Counted from the stretch's first letter, positions 8,622 through 17,399 are shown. The stretch: 64,000 bases of DNA from Pseudocalidococcus sp964653145 (GCA_964653145.1 CAZZCG010000012.1:32242-96241); one strand, 5' to 3'. Made by a program: numbers and translations. The notes: generated by a model not told the origin, from the sequence alone.

Positions 8622-10319
8622 TTAGGAAAGATTTAATGTCGTTCGGGCAATTTCAAATGCTTCGGCAATTGGCCCTAAGGCCAGCACAGGGAGAAAGGTC
8701 AATGCTCCCAAAATTAAGATCGAGCCACCCGTCACCGCCGTAAACAAAACCGTATCGGTTCGCAATGTGCCAATGGTTTCTGGGACACGTTGCTTTTGTG
8801 ACATACTTTCCGCCAGAAAAATAAGGGCCACAATCGGCACATATCGCCCGGCAATGAGGGAAAATGTGGCACTTAAATTCCACCAAAGCGTGTTGTCCCC
8901 CAGGCCCTCAAACCCTGAACCATTGTTGGCCGCGGCTGATGCATATTCATAAACCACTTGGGAAATACCGTGAAACCCTGGATTACTGACGCCTGCTAAC
9001 TGCTCTGGAAAGGCCAGGGTAATTGCGCCGGGAATCAGGATTGCAATCGGATGAATCAGTAAAATCACACTGGCTAGAACAATTTCCCGTTTTTCAATTT
9101 TCCGACCGAGAAACTCTGGAGTCCGCCCCACCATCAGGCCTGTTAAAAACACCGTCAGAATCAAAAATACAAAGAGATAAGCCGTTCCTGTCCCTTGACC
9201 GCCCCAAATAATTTGGAGAAACATATCCGACAGTGTGGAAAATCCCCCCGGTGGCATTAAGGAATCATGCATCCCATTGACTGCCCCACACATGGTTGCT
9301 GTAGTTGCCACTGCCCAGAGCGCGGTTAGAGCCCAACCAAACCGAACTTCTTTGCCTTCTAAGTTGGGGGCTGACTCACCTAAGAGCATATTTACAATGG
9401 AATTCCCTTCTGCTTCGCCAATCGCTGTAATGGCAATCAACAAAGCAAAGATAATAAACACCAGCCAGAACAATAGCCAGCCTTGTTTAGGATTATCAGC
9501 CATTTGTCCATAGGTAATAACTAAGCCCATCGGAATCACGAGCATGATGACGGTTTCTAATACATTTGTGAAGTTGTTGGGATTTTCAAAGGGATGGGCT
9601 GAGTTAATGCCAAAAAAGCCGCCGCCATTTTCTCCCAGTTGTTTGATGATTTCAAAATGAGCTACGGGGCCACGGGCAATAAATTGAGTTGCTCCTTCTA
9701 GGGTTGTAACTTCTGCTGGGCCGGCAAGGGTTTCGGGAACTCCAGCCATGACTAATACAATGGCCCCAATGATGGAAATAGGTAAGAGAATCCGGGTGAT
9801 CGCTAAAACTAAATCCTGATAGAAATTACCCAGTGGTTGTCCCGTTAGGCCCCGAATAAAGGCGATGGCTACTGCAATTCCGGTTGCTGCCGAGGTAAAC
9901 ATTAAATACCCTAACCCCCCGGCCTGGGTGAGATAACTGTAGGTGGTTTCGCCGGAATAGTGTTGTTGATTTGTATTGGTGACAAAGGAAACGGCGGTGT
10001 GGACAGCTAAATCCCAGCTTGGCGCACTTAAACCCGTTGGATTGAGAGGTAAAAATCCTTGTGCCAGTTGCAGACCAAAGACAAATACACCCATGACCAA
10101 ATTACTCAGGAGTAGGGAACGAATGTATTGTCCGGCGGTCATTGAAATTTGAGGGTTAATCCCACTGAGACGAAATAGAAACCGCTCTAGAGGTAAACAA
10201 ATCCGCTCTAACTTGGTTCGTTCTCCCATAAACATGGCGGCTATGTAGGTTCCTAAGGGGGGAGCGACCACAGCTAGAATGACTAAAATCAATACAATTT
10301 GGAGAAAACCAAACGACAT
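8622..10319 (-). CDS. kdpA: potassium-transporting ATPase subunit A
   Basis: 565 residues with about ten membrane helices. KdpA belongs to the superfamily of K+ transporters and holds the four selectivity-filter loops. Visible filter-region motifs include TNTNQQHYSGE, GENGGGFFGINSAHPFENPN, TMCGAVNGMHDS and AAANNGSGFEGL. It takes potassium from outside and passes it to KdpB. Its start is 6 bases after the stop of the upstream 97-residue TrkA-C-like gene, so the two are one transcript. Confidence 0.98.
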   Translation of the reverse strand: MSFGFLQIVLILVILAVVAPPLGTYIAAMFMGERTKLERICLPLERFLFRLSGINPQISMTAGQYIRSLLLSNLVMGVFVFGLQLAQGFLPLNPTGLSAPSWDLAVHTAVSFVTNTNQQHYSGETTYSYLTQAGGLGYLMFTSAATGIAVAIAFIRGLTGQPLGNFYQDLVLAITRILLPISIIGAIVLVMAGVPETLAGPAEVTTLEGATQFIARGPVAHFEIIKQLGENGGGFFGINSAHPFENPNNFTNVLETVIMLVIPMGLVITYGQMADNPKQGWLLFWLVFIIFALLIAITAIGEAEGNSIVNMLLGESAPNLEGKEVRFGWALTALWAVATTATMCGAVNGMHDSLMPPGGFSTLSDMFLQIIWGGQGTGTAYLFVFLILTVFLTGLMVGRTPEFLGRKIEKREIVLASVILLIHPIAILIPGAITLAFPEQLAGVSNPGFHGISQVVYEYASAAANNGSGFEGLGDNTLWWNLSATFSLIAGRYVPIVALIFLAESMSQKQRVPETIGTLRTDTVLFTAVTGGSILILGALTFLPVLALGPIAEAFEIARTTLNLS

Positions 10320-10325
10320 AGTTTT

Positions 10326-10619
10326 TTAACCGTAATATCGAGGACGAGAATAAATATCAGGAGTCAGGGTTGATAAGCAGTGCAAAGCATCAGTTTCATT
10401 GAGACGCGCCTGTAGTTCTACCTCCCAGGCCCCGTTGACTGCTACGGCTAATAACCTATCTCCCACTTGAATTAGGGGATCTTCAGCCATTGTGAGCAGT
10501 TGATTATTCCTAATGATTCCCAGGCCATGGCAATCCGGTGGTAAAACTAAGCGAGAAAACCGTTGACCTTGATGGGCATGATTAGCAAACACTCGCAGCA
10601 TAATTAACTTTGGTCTCAT
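10326..10619 (-). CDS. small TrkA-C (RCK_C)-like protein leading the kdp operon
   Basis: 97 residues. The central part reads like a lone TrkA_C/RCK_C regulatory domain: GQRFSRLVLPPDCHGLGIIR, a short negatively charged stretch, then DPLIQVGDRLLAVAVN. Such domains bind nucleotides or ions and regulate K+ channels and transporters. There is no transmembrane segment or Rossmann RCK_N domain. It is first in the kdp transcript, 6 bases from kdpA, so a regulatory role on KdpFABC is a reasonable inference. The domain call is by eye. Confidence 0.65.
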   Translation of the reverse strand: MRPKLIMLRVFANHAHQGQRFSRLVLPPDCHGLGIIRNNQLLTMAEDPLIQVGDRLLAVAVNGAWEVELQARLNETDALHCLSTLTPDIYSRPRYYG

Positions 10620-10781
10620 TTGAGCCTCCCGTTCCCAAAGACATAGGGAATTAAATTGGGCTTCACTAGCTTCAATCTAACGGGGAAATTGGGAAAAAAT
10701 TACGAAAAATCAAGGTTTAAGCTGAATTTATAACTCTAGGTTTAATCCCTGTTTAGAAGGCGTTTAGGCGACTAACTAGAA

Positions 10782-10803
10782 ATCTATACCAAATGATATA
10801 GAT
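10782..10803. promoter_or_regulatory. inverted repeat, candidate operator between kdp and the kinase/regulator genes
   Basis: ATCTATA and TATAGAT form a perfect 7-bp inverted repeat around an 8-base spacer in the 266-bp region between the divergent operons. Response regulators of the NarL type, like the one encoded just downstream, often bind short inverted repeats. Its place between the kdp operon and the two-component genes makes it a candidate shared operator. There is no direct proof. Confidence 0.4.
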
Positions 10804-10885
10804 CATAAATTGGGTGCTCAACGGGGCGCGTGATCGTGTAACTAAGGCAAGATAGGAACATCGGGGTAATTGCACAGACTAGGCT

Positions 10886-11986
10886 ATGGCACAAATTAAG
10901 CAAATCTATTGGCTCATTAGTTTTTTGTTTCTGATTATTATTATCTTGGAATTTAGTACACCGCCACCCTATGTGTTTGGTTATCTTTACATCAGTGTTG
11001 TTATTTTAGCTAGCACTCAACTCAGTCAACAGGAAACGGTGATCATTACCGGATTGGGTGTGTTTTTAACCCTTTTAAACATAATTATTCCTGGCCTGGA
11101 TCATGTTAACAGTATTACATTGATCAATCGCTTATTAGTTGCATTGGCTTTGATTGTCACAGGTTGGATTGGCCGAAGATTACAAAGCTATAAACTCACG
11201 CTGGTTAAACAACAAAATCAATTAGAAAACCAGGCCAAGTTAGCCCGTATCCGTCAAGATTTTGTTTCCACTCTCACCCATGATCTCAAAACCCCTTTAA
11301 TTGGTGCCATTGAAACCCTGAAAGCAATATCGTTAGCTCAATTTGGCCCAGTTACATCTGCCCAGAAAAATGCCATTAACATTATGATTCGGAGTCATGA
11401 AACAACTTTAAATCTGGTTCAGACGATGCTAGATGTGTATGACAATGATATTAAGGGGTTAAACCTACAACCAAAACTAATCAATTTAATTAACTTAATC
11501 AATGATGTGATTGCCAATCTAACTCAACTCGCTACAACTCGAAATGTGTATTTGCGCTCAAGTCAACGAGATTCAGAATTTCAGTCAAATGGTTGGATCA
11601 TTGCCGATCCTCTCCAATTAGAGCGAGTCCTAATGAATTTAATTACAAACGGAATAAATTACTCACAACGAGGTGGAAAAGTTGAAATTCAAATCAGCCT
11701 AAAACAAGGATATTATCAGGTGAGTGTCCAAGATCAGGGATTAGGAATTAGCCCCGATGAATTACCGTTTCTCTTTGAACAATTCTATCAAGGGCATCAC
11801 CACCGCCAGGCCAAGGGCACAGGTTTAGGTCTTTATCTCAGTCGGCAAATTGTCACAGCACATGGAGGTAAACTTTGGGCCGATCCCCTGCCAACTGGTG
11901 CCAGCTTTAACTTCACGGTTCCGGCCTACTTGGGTAAATTACCTGTAGCACCTTCAGACGAGATTAAGACGAAAACCAATGACTAA
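10886..11986 (+). CDS. membrane sensor histidine kinase
   Basis: 366 residues. Three or four membrane helices in the first ~105 residues (with PPPYVFGYLYISVVILAS, reminiscent of the membrane block of KdpD-type kinases) lead into a HisKA domain with His132 in THDLKTPL, then a HATPase domain with an N-box (NLITNGINY), DQGLGIS and GTGLGLYLS. It autophosphorylates and passes phosphate to a partner regulator. The response regulator gene overlaps its end by 8 bases. It is divergent from kdp, whose own KdpD lacks a kinase, so it may sense K+ or osmotic state; this is inference. Confidence 0.88.
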   Translation: MAQIKQIYWLISFLFLIIIILEFSTPPPYVFGYLYISVVILASTQLSQQETVIITGLGVFLTLLNIIIPGLDHVNSITLINRLLVALALIVTGWIGRRLQSYKLTLVKQQNQLENQAKLARIRQDFVSTLTHDLKTPLIGAIETLKAISLAQFGPVTSAQKNAINIMIRSHETTLNLVQTMLDVYDNDIKGLNLQPKLINLINLINDVIANLTQLATTRNVYLRSSQRDSEFQSNGWIIADPLQLERVLMNLITNGINYSQRGGKVEIQISLKQGYYQVSVQDQGLGISPDELPFLFEQFYQGHHHRQAKGTGLGLYLSRQIVTAHGGKLWADPLPTGASFNFTVPAYLGKLPVAPSDEIKTKTND

Positions 11987-12647
11987 GCCACCGCCAATTA
12001 AAATCTTATTAGTAGAAGATGATGAGCTATTTCGCTTGGGATTAACGACGCGTTTGCAACAAGAACCCAATTTACAGGTGATCGCCCAGGCCGAAGATGG
12101 TGAAACTGCATTAGATATTTTGCGCTCTCAAGTTGTGGATGTCGTGATTTTAGATATTGGCTTACCTGGCCTGGGGGGCTTAGAAACCTGTCGTCAAATC
12201 AAACAGGATTATCCTGAATTACCAATTTTAGTTCTGACCTCTCATAATTCTCCCCAACTCATTACGGAACTCATCAAAGCCCAGGCCCAGGGTTATTGCC
12301 TCAAAGGTTTAGCCAGTGAGCATTTAGTTTTGGCGATTCAATCCGTAGTCGCTGGTGCCTCATGGTGGGATGGCCGGGCTACCCAAACGATCCAATCAAC
12401 CTATAGCACCCTAACCCAACCCTCCGAACTTGAAACACCGATGACCTTAACTAAACGGGAGCAGGAGATTTTAAGCCTGATCGCTGCTGGAAAAAGTAAT
12501 ATTGAAATTGGTCAAACTCTTTACATTTCTCCAGGCACCGTGAGAGTTCATGTTCACGCCATTCTCCAGAAGTTAGGCCTCCGAGATCGGACTCAAGTGG
12601 CTATTTGGGCAATACAAGCAGGCTTTAATTCTCAAACTAACCCATGA
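11979..12647 (+). CDS. NarL/LuxR-family response regulator
   Basis: 222 residues. A receiver domain carries the acidic pair EDD (13-15), phosphoacceptor Asp59 in VVILDIGLPG, and a switch Thr and Lys (LTSHN, CLKG). It is followed by a LuxR-type helix-turn-helix (LTKREQEILSLIAAGKSNIE through GTVRVHVHAILQKLGLRDRT). It is cognate to the upstream kinase by overlap. KdpE in most bacteria is OmpR-type, so if this pair controls kdp, the wiring differs. The gene ends 28 bases before the convergent DUF92 gene. Confidence 0.93.
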   Translation: MTKPPPIKILLVEDDELFRLGLTTRLQQEPNLQVIAQAEDGETALDILRSQVVDVVILDIGLPGLGGLETCRQIKQDYPELPILVLTSHNSPQLITELIKAQAQGYCLKGLASEHLVLAIQSVVAGASWWDGRATQTIQSTYSTLTQPSELETPMTLTKREQEILSLIAAGKSNIEIGQTLYISPGTVRVHVHAILQKLGLRDRTQVAIWAIQAGFNSQTNP

Positions 12648-12675
12648 CGATAGCGTAAACGACTTGAAGCCATAA

Positions 12676-13461
12676 CTACCCAGAAATTTTCATCACTAAC
12701 ACGCTTATCGAAACAGCAAATAGAGCCCCAAAAGTAGTATTTATCCCATTGACCACCTCATTGGTTAACCAGGCCACGTTTTCCTGCCATTTTGCTCCAA
12801 TTAAGCTTTCAATGTAATTTGCAATAAATGCCGAAATCACACAGATAACGACTCCAATTATTGAAATTAACCCCAGGCCCCAGGCCAAACTTGCGATTAC
12901 TAAAGCCCCCACCAGGCCTGCTAAGGTTCCTTCCAAACTAATGGCACCTTCAGTCCCGCGGGGAACGGGTTGCAGTGTGGTAACTAAAAATGTCCGTTTG
13001 CCGTAAGCTTTACCAATTTCGCTGGCGGTGGTATCCGATAGCTTTGTGCTGAAGCTGGCGACATAGGCCAAGGTGAGAACTGGAATCCAACTAGCTGGCA
13101 CAATCAAGGTTAATAACGCACAAATTGCCCCCGTAAAGGCTGAACCCCAAACATTTTCCGGCCCCCGCATCCCATCGCGATTTTCAGCAATCCCCGCTGC
13201 TTTTTTGTCCTCTAGGCCCACCTTGGTCACCGCTGAACCCACGAGAAAATAAACCATGACAATCAAATAGCCTGGCCAACCCAAACTCCCCCACACGAGA
13301 ACCCCCAGGCCCCAAGCATGAGCTAACCCTGCCGGAGTTAAGAGTTTCTTGGGAATGATCCAGGCCAGGCCAGCTAAACCAGAATTAACTAGTAGTCCCA
13401 TCAACCATGGTGAATCAAGCCAAAGGAGTAGGTTATTGTCGGTCATGGATCTGAACTCCAT
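12676..13461 (-). CDS. DUF92 membrane protein, phytyl-phosphate kinase (VTE6)-like
   Basis: 261 residues, mostly membrane helices, with the DUF92 signature region FSTKLSDTTASEIGKAYGKR and TLQPVPRGTEGAISLEGTLAG. Plant VTE6 in this family phosphorylates phytyl phosphate to phytyl diphosphate for tocopherol and phylloquinone synthesis, recycling chlorophyll's phytol tail. A gamma-tocopherol methyltransferase gene is also in this window, consistent with tocopherol synthesis. The ATG at 13461 could be replaced by the internal one five codons later (MTDNN). Activity is inferred from family. Confidence 0.88.
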   Translation of the reverse strand: MEFRSMTDNNLLLWLDSPWLMGLLVNSGLAGLAWIIPKKLLTPAGLAHAWGLGVLVWGSLGWPGYLIVMVYFLVGSAVTKVGLEDKKAAGIAENRDGMRGPENVWGSAFTGAICALLTLIVPASWIPVLTLAYVASFSTKLSDTTASEIGKAYGKRTFLVTTLQPVPRGTEGAISLEGTLAGLVGALVIASLAWGLGLISIIGVVICVISAFIANYIESLIGAKWQENVAWLTNEVVNGINTTFGALFAVSISVLVMKISG

Positions 13462-13485
13462 AATAAAAAGGGTTGGGCCTGGTTA

Positions 13486-13998
13486 ATGGACTACAACATG
13501 AATTCACCAAATGTGCTGACCATACCAAAGACTACGGAAGAAGGACAAACCCACGCCTCTGTATTGTTTCATTTGGCTTTTCCCGTTCGCAATATTTCCG
13601 AAACCAAAGCCTACTATGTCCAGGGCCTGGGGTGCATGGCCGGACGCGAAAATTCCCATTGTTTAATTTTGAATCTATACGGCCATCAGCTTGTTGCCCA
13701 TGTTACTCGGGATCCCCTTGAGCCGCCCAAAAGTATTTATCCCCGCCATTTTGGTTTGATTTTTACTCATGAATCTGATTGGCAAGCCCTAAAAGAACGG
13801 ATTGAAATTCAAAATTTAGGCTTCTATCAACTGCCAAAAACTCGCTTTCACGATACGGTACTTGAACATAAAACATTTTTTTTAGAAGATCCATTCCATA
13901 ATCTGATTGAAATCAAATACTATCGATATCCAGAAGCCATCTTTGGTGCACAAAATCATCAAGAGATTGGTGATCGGCCCTTAGCTACCAACCATTAA
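13486..13998 (+). CDS. VOC (glyoxalase-fold) family protein
   Basis: 170 residues. One vicinal-oxygen-chelate module pair: FHLAFPVRNISETKAYYVQG at residues 26-45, a middle strand with HQLVAHV, HFGLIFTH, and the final FFLEDPFHNLIEIKYYRYPE. Potential metal ligands His and Glu are in place. The family includes dioxygenases, glyoxalases and resistance proteins, and this branch is common and uncharacterised in cyanobacteria. A second ATG four codons in is an alternative start. Its stop overlaps the stop of the convergent Uma2 gene (shared bases 13996-13997). Confidence 0.82.
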   Translation: MDYNMNSPNVLTIPKTTEEGQTHASVLFHLAFPVRNISETKAYYVQGLGCMAGRENSHCLILNLYGHQLVAHVTRDPLEPPKSIYPRHFGLIFTHESDWQALKERIEIQNLGFYQLPKTRFHDTVLEHKTFFLEDPFHNLIEIKYYRYPEAIFGAQNHQEIGDRPLATNH

Positions 13999-14672
13999 TC
14001 ACCATGACTAGGATTAGATCTAAATTTCTCCAATAACCAGGCCCCAACCTGTGACTGATCTGTGCCTTGGTTTCTGCGAAGAGCTTCTGCTAACAGTTCA
14101 ATACTCAAGCCAGGTAAAAGTTCTGATGCCGTAATACCCCAACTACCTTGATCTACAATTTTGTAGGCGAAAACTTCTAAAGTTTGAACATCAACAATCC
14201 AGTATTCAGAAACCCCCAAACTCTCGTACAATGCTCGCTTGCTTCCTAAATCGTCTAAAAGAGAGGTTTTTGAAATTTCAATCACTAAACTTGGGGATGG
14301 AAATACATCTAGATCAATAATTCCTGTGCCTTTGGGAATCACGTTGACTTGATCACCTACATAGATTGAGATATCGGGCTGACAACTGACTAATCCAGCT
14401 TTACGATAAGTGCAGTTTGATAAAAGGCGTAGAGAAACCGAATTTAATGTTCCCAATAAGTTGATCGTGTAGGAAACTAGACCATCACCATCTGAATGAT
14501 CAAAACTAACAGGGGGCATCTCTAACCTCATGTGACCTTTGAAATAATAGCCTTTAGTTTTTTCTTGATCGGGTTGATCCAAAAATTTGCAAAAGTCTTC
14601 CCAGGCCCCGGCAATCCAGGCATCACTTTTTATTGTTAAATCAGCAGAAGTAAGGGCAGAAGGTGTCATCAT
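13995..14672 (-). CDS. Uma2 family (DUF820) putative endonuclease
   Basis: 225 residues. The PD-(D/E)XK-like Uma2 fold shows in SCQPDISIYVGDQ, PSPSLVIEISKTSLLDDLGS followed by KRALYESLGVSEYWIVD, where the Asp, Glu and Lys of the presumed nuclease site lie. Uma2 genes are hugely amplified in cyanobacteria and their role is unknown. An N-terminal segment mentions CKFLDQPDQEKTKGYYFKGH, typical of the cyanobacterial subgroup. Convergent with the VOC gene with overlapping stops. Confidence 0.88.
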   Translation of the reverse strand: MMTPSALTSADLTIKSDAWIAGAWEDFCKFLDQPDQEKTKGYYFKGHMRLEMPPVSFDHSDGDGLVSYTINLLGTLNSVSLRLLSNCTYRKAGLVSCQPDISIYVGDQVNVIPKGTGIIDLDVFPSPSLVIEISKTSLLDDLGSKRALYESLGVSEYWIVDVQTLEVFAYKIVDQGSWGITASELLPGLSIELLAEALRRNQGTDQSQVGAWLLEKFRSNPSHGD

Positions 14673-14742
14673 TTATCTGGTCTGACCTAAGACGTATTTG
14701 ACTAGATTCTACAGGATTAGACTATCCGATAGAGATAAGCCG

Positions 14743-14908
14743 ATGTTACACCTACAAACTTTTCCAGAATCACCGGCCAACTTGCACTTAGAAAAAATTA
14801 CTGATGTTCTCCAGGCTTTAAATTTATGATCAAGCGTGCCATGATAATTTCATTGATGAGAAAAGTGTAGTTGTATGGCTATCTCTGTTTTATTGGCTAA
14901 TTAAATGA
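14743..14908 (+). pseudogene. possible small frameshifted gene upstream of secreted protein gene
   Basis: From ATG at 14743 a frame reads MLHLQTFPESPANLHLEKIT then DVLQALNL and a stop. In the next frame the reading continues as YDQACHDNFIDEKSVVVWLS then LFYWLIK, ending in TGA that overlaps the ATG at 14905. Removing one T at about 14823-14825 would give a single 54-residue protein with a typical ATGA coupling. I recognise no family. It may be a decayed gene or chance. Confidence 0.3.
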
Positions 14909-15366
14909 GTTTTTCAACACTGCGTATCAAAAAATGGATGAAATATTTAAATCTTAGTCTGACTAGTTTGTTCTGTGTACTCGCTACCTTATGTGTGATG
15001 CAACCTGCTCAAAGTGGAGGCACCCTTGCCCTGAGTGACTTGGAACCCTTACTCATTCAGTCTGAAGACCTCAACCGGGAAGTGAAACTAATCCTGCAGA
15101 AAACGGGGCAGACTCCCGATTCCATTGTCTGTATTGGAATTCGCTTGGGCCGTCATTTTGGGCCACTGGGCGCTGCTCGTATTGCGCCTTTTGAATGTAG
15201 TTTTCCGAATGATAAATTTTTAGTGATCGAAGCAACCAACTGGATTAAACTTCCCAATGGCACCCTCATCAATGCCGAAGAACTCGTCGATCAACTATCA
15301 GAAAATAAACCGTTAGCTGAAGGTAGTACATTACAGATGAATTTGCAGTCATGGCAGTGGAAATAA
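14905..15366 (+). CDS. hypothetical secreted protein
   Basis: 153 residues. A basic start is followed by a hydrophobic core (residues 19-34, LTSLFCVLATLCVMQ) and a likely cleavage site at PAQSGG, so export is likely. The mature part has two cysteines (in IVCIGIRLG and FECSF) that could pair, and ends SWQWK. The motif GRHFGPLGAARIAPFECSF looks conserved-family-like but I cannot name the family. The start ATG overlaps the stop of a possible frameshifted small ORF. Convergent with the permease gene at 15397. Confidence 0.75.
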   Translation: MSFSTLRIKKWMKYLNLSLTSLFCVLATLCVMQPAQSGGTLALSDLEPLLIQSEDLNREVKLILQKTGQTPDSIVCIGIRLGRHFGPLGAARIAPFECSFPNDKFLVIEATNWIKLPNGTLINAEELVDQLSENKPLAEGSTLQMNLQSWQWK

Positions 15367-15396
15367 ATCACTTTTTTGACTCAATTCCTGAATAAT

Positions 15397-16248
15397 TTAC
15401 TCGCGACGATTGAGAGGATTTAAGGTTTCACCCAGGCCCTCACCGAGTAACGATAAACCTACAACCAATAAGGTCATTGCCAATCCGGGAAATAGGGTCG
15501 TCCACCAAATCCCAACTGATAGTCCATCCAAGGCCTGGCGTAAATCCTGACCCCATTCTGGTACTTGCGGGGGTAATCCCAAGCCCAAAAATCCCAGGCC
15601 CGCTAAGGTCAAAATTGCATCGGCGGCATTGAGTGTAAACAACACCGGAATACTGGGCAAGACATTCAGAAATAAATAGCGACTGAGAATCCGGCTGGTG
15701 GTGGCTCCCATGGCCTGGGCGGCTTCGATAAAGACTTCTGTTTTCAGGCTAATGGTTTGATTTCTGACGACTCGATAGTACTGGGGAATGTAAGCCACAC
15801 TCAGGGCGACAGCGGCATTGACAACCCCTTTCCCCACTACAAAGGCCACTGTCACTGCCAATAACAGGCCGGGCAAGGTATAAATTGTGTCCATGATAAA
15901 CAGTAAAGCTGCATCCAATCGCCCCCCTAAATATCCACTCACCAGGCCCAAAGGAACACCGATAATCAAACTAAAGATGGTTGCCACAATCACCACTTGT
16001 AACGCAGCCTGGGCCCCAAATAAGGTTCGAGAAAAGACATCATAGCCCTGGCGATTTGTCCCAAACCAATGTTGACTAGAGGGTGGTTGATGGATGGGAA
16101 AATCTAAAAACTCCTGTGGGTTCGGAATCCATCCCCAGGCCTGGAACAATGGACAAAGCAGGGCAATCACAACATACAAAACGGTAATCCCCAAGCCCAG
16201 TCGAAATAGAACCTGACTTAAATTCCAAGAGTGAGGTAATTTCACCAT
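15397..16248 (-). CDS. ABC transporter permease, DppC/OppC family
   Basis: 283 residues with six membrane helices and the permease-ATPase contact loop EAAQAMGATTSRILSRYLFL (EAA motif). The N-terminal HWFGTNRQGYDVFSRTLFGA and C-terminal LTLAGLGFLGLGLPPQVPEW are signatures of the DppC/OppC subfamily that imports peptides or nickel. No binding protein, second permease or ATPase is adjacent, so it must join partners encoded elsewhere. Its ATG follows the stop of the upstream hypothetical gene with no gap (TAG then ATG), implying co-translation. Confidence 0.93.
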   Translation of the reverse strand: MVKLPHSWNLSQVLFRLGLGITVLYVVIALLCPLFQAWGWIPNPQEFLDFPIHQPPSSQHWFGTNRQGYDVFSRTLFGAQAALQVVIVATIFSLIIGVPLGLVSGYLGGRLDAALLFIMDTIYTLPGLLLAVTVAFVVGKGVVNAAVALSVAYIPQYYRVVRNQTISLKTEVFIEAAQAMGATTSRILSRYLFLNVLPSIPVLFTLNAADAILTLAGLGFLGLGLPPQVPEWGQDLRQALDGLSVGIWWTTLFPGLAMTLLVVGLSLLGEGLGETLNPLNRRE

Positions 16249-16713
16249 CTAAGCCTCTGCTTGTAACCCGTTAATCATCTGTTGCACCACTGTTGCTGCC
16301 TTGGCATCTAAACCATTCCAATCCACTTCGCCGTCATCATCAAATAATGTCCGATCCGCAACCACATCCCCTAACTGAAAATCCTGAATCGTCGGCCGGT
16401 CTAAAACTGGGGTGTAGGTTTCAAAACAAATTTGATAACAGAGTTCCCAAAGATTGATGGCAATTGGTTCAGTTTGACTGGGTGCATCCTTGGGCGTGAG
16501 GTAAAGCCAATAGAGAATTTGTGGTTCTGATTCGGTTGGGTCTTGATGTTCCGGGGGATTTTCAGGCCACACTTCCACAGTTTCATAGCTGCTTTTCCAG
16601 GCCGAGTCGGCTAATTGTTGTCGTAGTTGATCCACCAAGCGAATTAGGGCTGGTTGTACGAGTTGGGCTGCTAAATACCAGGGATGGTCGGTAAGGTCGT
16701 TCGCCGCAGTCAT
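16249..16713 (-). CDS. conserved cyanobacterial hypothetical protein
   Basis: 154 residues, acidic, no membrane segment or signal. The sequence has WYLAAQLVQPALIRLVDQLR, a tryptophan-rich middle (YWLYLTPKDAPS) and an acidic C-terminus with DRTLFDDDGEVDWNGLD. I recognise no domain. It lies directly between tsaB (29 bases) and the permease (no gap), so the three are probably one transcript. Nothing indicates a link to peptide transport. Confidence 0.7.
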   Translation of the reverse strand: MTAANDLTDHPWYLAAQLVQPALIRLVDQLRQQLADSAWKSSYETVEVWPENPPEHQDPTESEPQILYWLYLTPKDAPSQTEPIAINLWELCYQICFETYTPVLDRPTIQDFQLGDVVADRTLFDDDGEVDWNGLDAKAATVVQQMINGLQAEA

Positions 16714-16742
16714 AAATCCCGTCCAGAGTTAGTCCTAACAGA

Positions 16743-17399
16743 TTACACCAGGCCTGGGGATGAATTTGATTCCTTGGGTTTCCAGGTTTCTCCATAAAAC
16801 GGAATTACAGTTTGCCAATGGGGGCGTTCTCCAGCGGTGTACTGGGCCTGGGCGAGGGCAGCAATTCCTTGGGTAACGGCGAGAATATCTGGCAAGGTCA
16901 CCCGTTGAGGGATGTTAGGAAAACTTTGGAGCAATTCCTCCCAGGCCTGGGTTCTAATTAACAGATCCTCTTGCAACCTTTTGATTTCAGCAGCGGGGTT
17001 AACTTGAAAAATCGCCCCATAAACATGATCCCGTTGGGCTGGAAAATCAATGGCAATTGTCATCGGTTCAGTTAAGGCTTGGCAAATGCCCCAGGCCCCG
17101 GCGGTTAAAGTTGAAACCCCAAACAAGGGAATCTGTAATTGTTGAGCTAAGGTTCTGGCCGTAACAACACCTAAGCGCGTTCCCGTAAAACTGCCAGGCC
17201 CCCGACACACCGCAATGAAGTCCAATTCACGCCACTGCTGGGGAGGAAAAAATTCCGCTAAACAGGGATGCAACTTTTGGGCCATTTCTCGCTCTAAGGG
17301 CCAGGTTTGCCAACGATCCGGGGCCTGGGTACCAACAACACCTAACCCCAACTCCCGGCCCGCAGTACACAAAATTAACCCATGCTTGGATTTCGTCAT
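16743..17399 (-). CDS. tsaB: tRNA threonylcarbamoyladenosine biosynthesis protein TsaB
   Basis: 218 residues. TsaB is the inactive ASKHA-fold partner of TsaD in forming t6A37 in ANN-decoding tRNAs. Family marks are the N-terminal LILCTAGRELGLGVV, the central DFIAVCRGPGSFTGTRLGVV (the near-invariant GPGSFTG), and the later AIDFPAQRDHVYGAIFQ. Length is normal. The start ATG at 17399 is close to the divergent promoter of a candidate RNA gene (TTGACT at 17420). Confidence 0.93.
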   Translation of the reverse strand: MTKSKHGLILCTAGRELGLGVVGTQAPDRWQTWPLEREMAQKLHPCLAEFFPPQQWRELDFIAVCRGPGSFTGTRLGVVTARTLAQQLQIPLFGVSTLTAGAWGICQALTEPMTIAIDFPAQRDHVYGAIFQVNPAAEIKRLQEDLLIRTQAWEELLQSFPNIPQRVTLPDILAVTQGIAALAQAQYTAGERPHWQTVIPFYGETWKPKESNSSPGLV

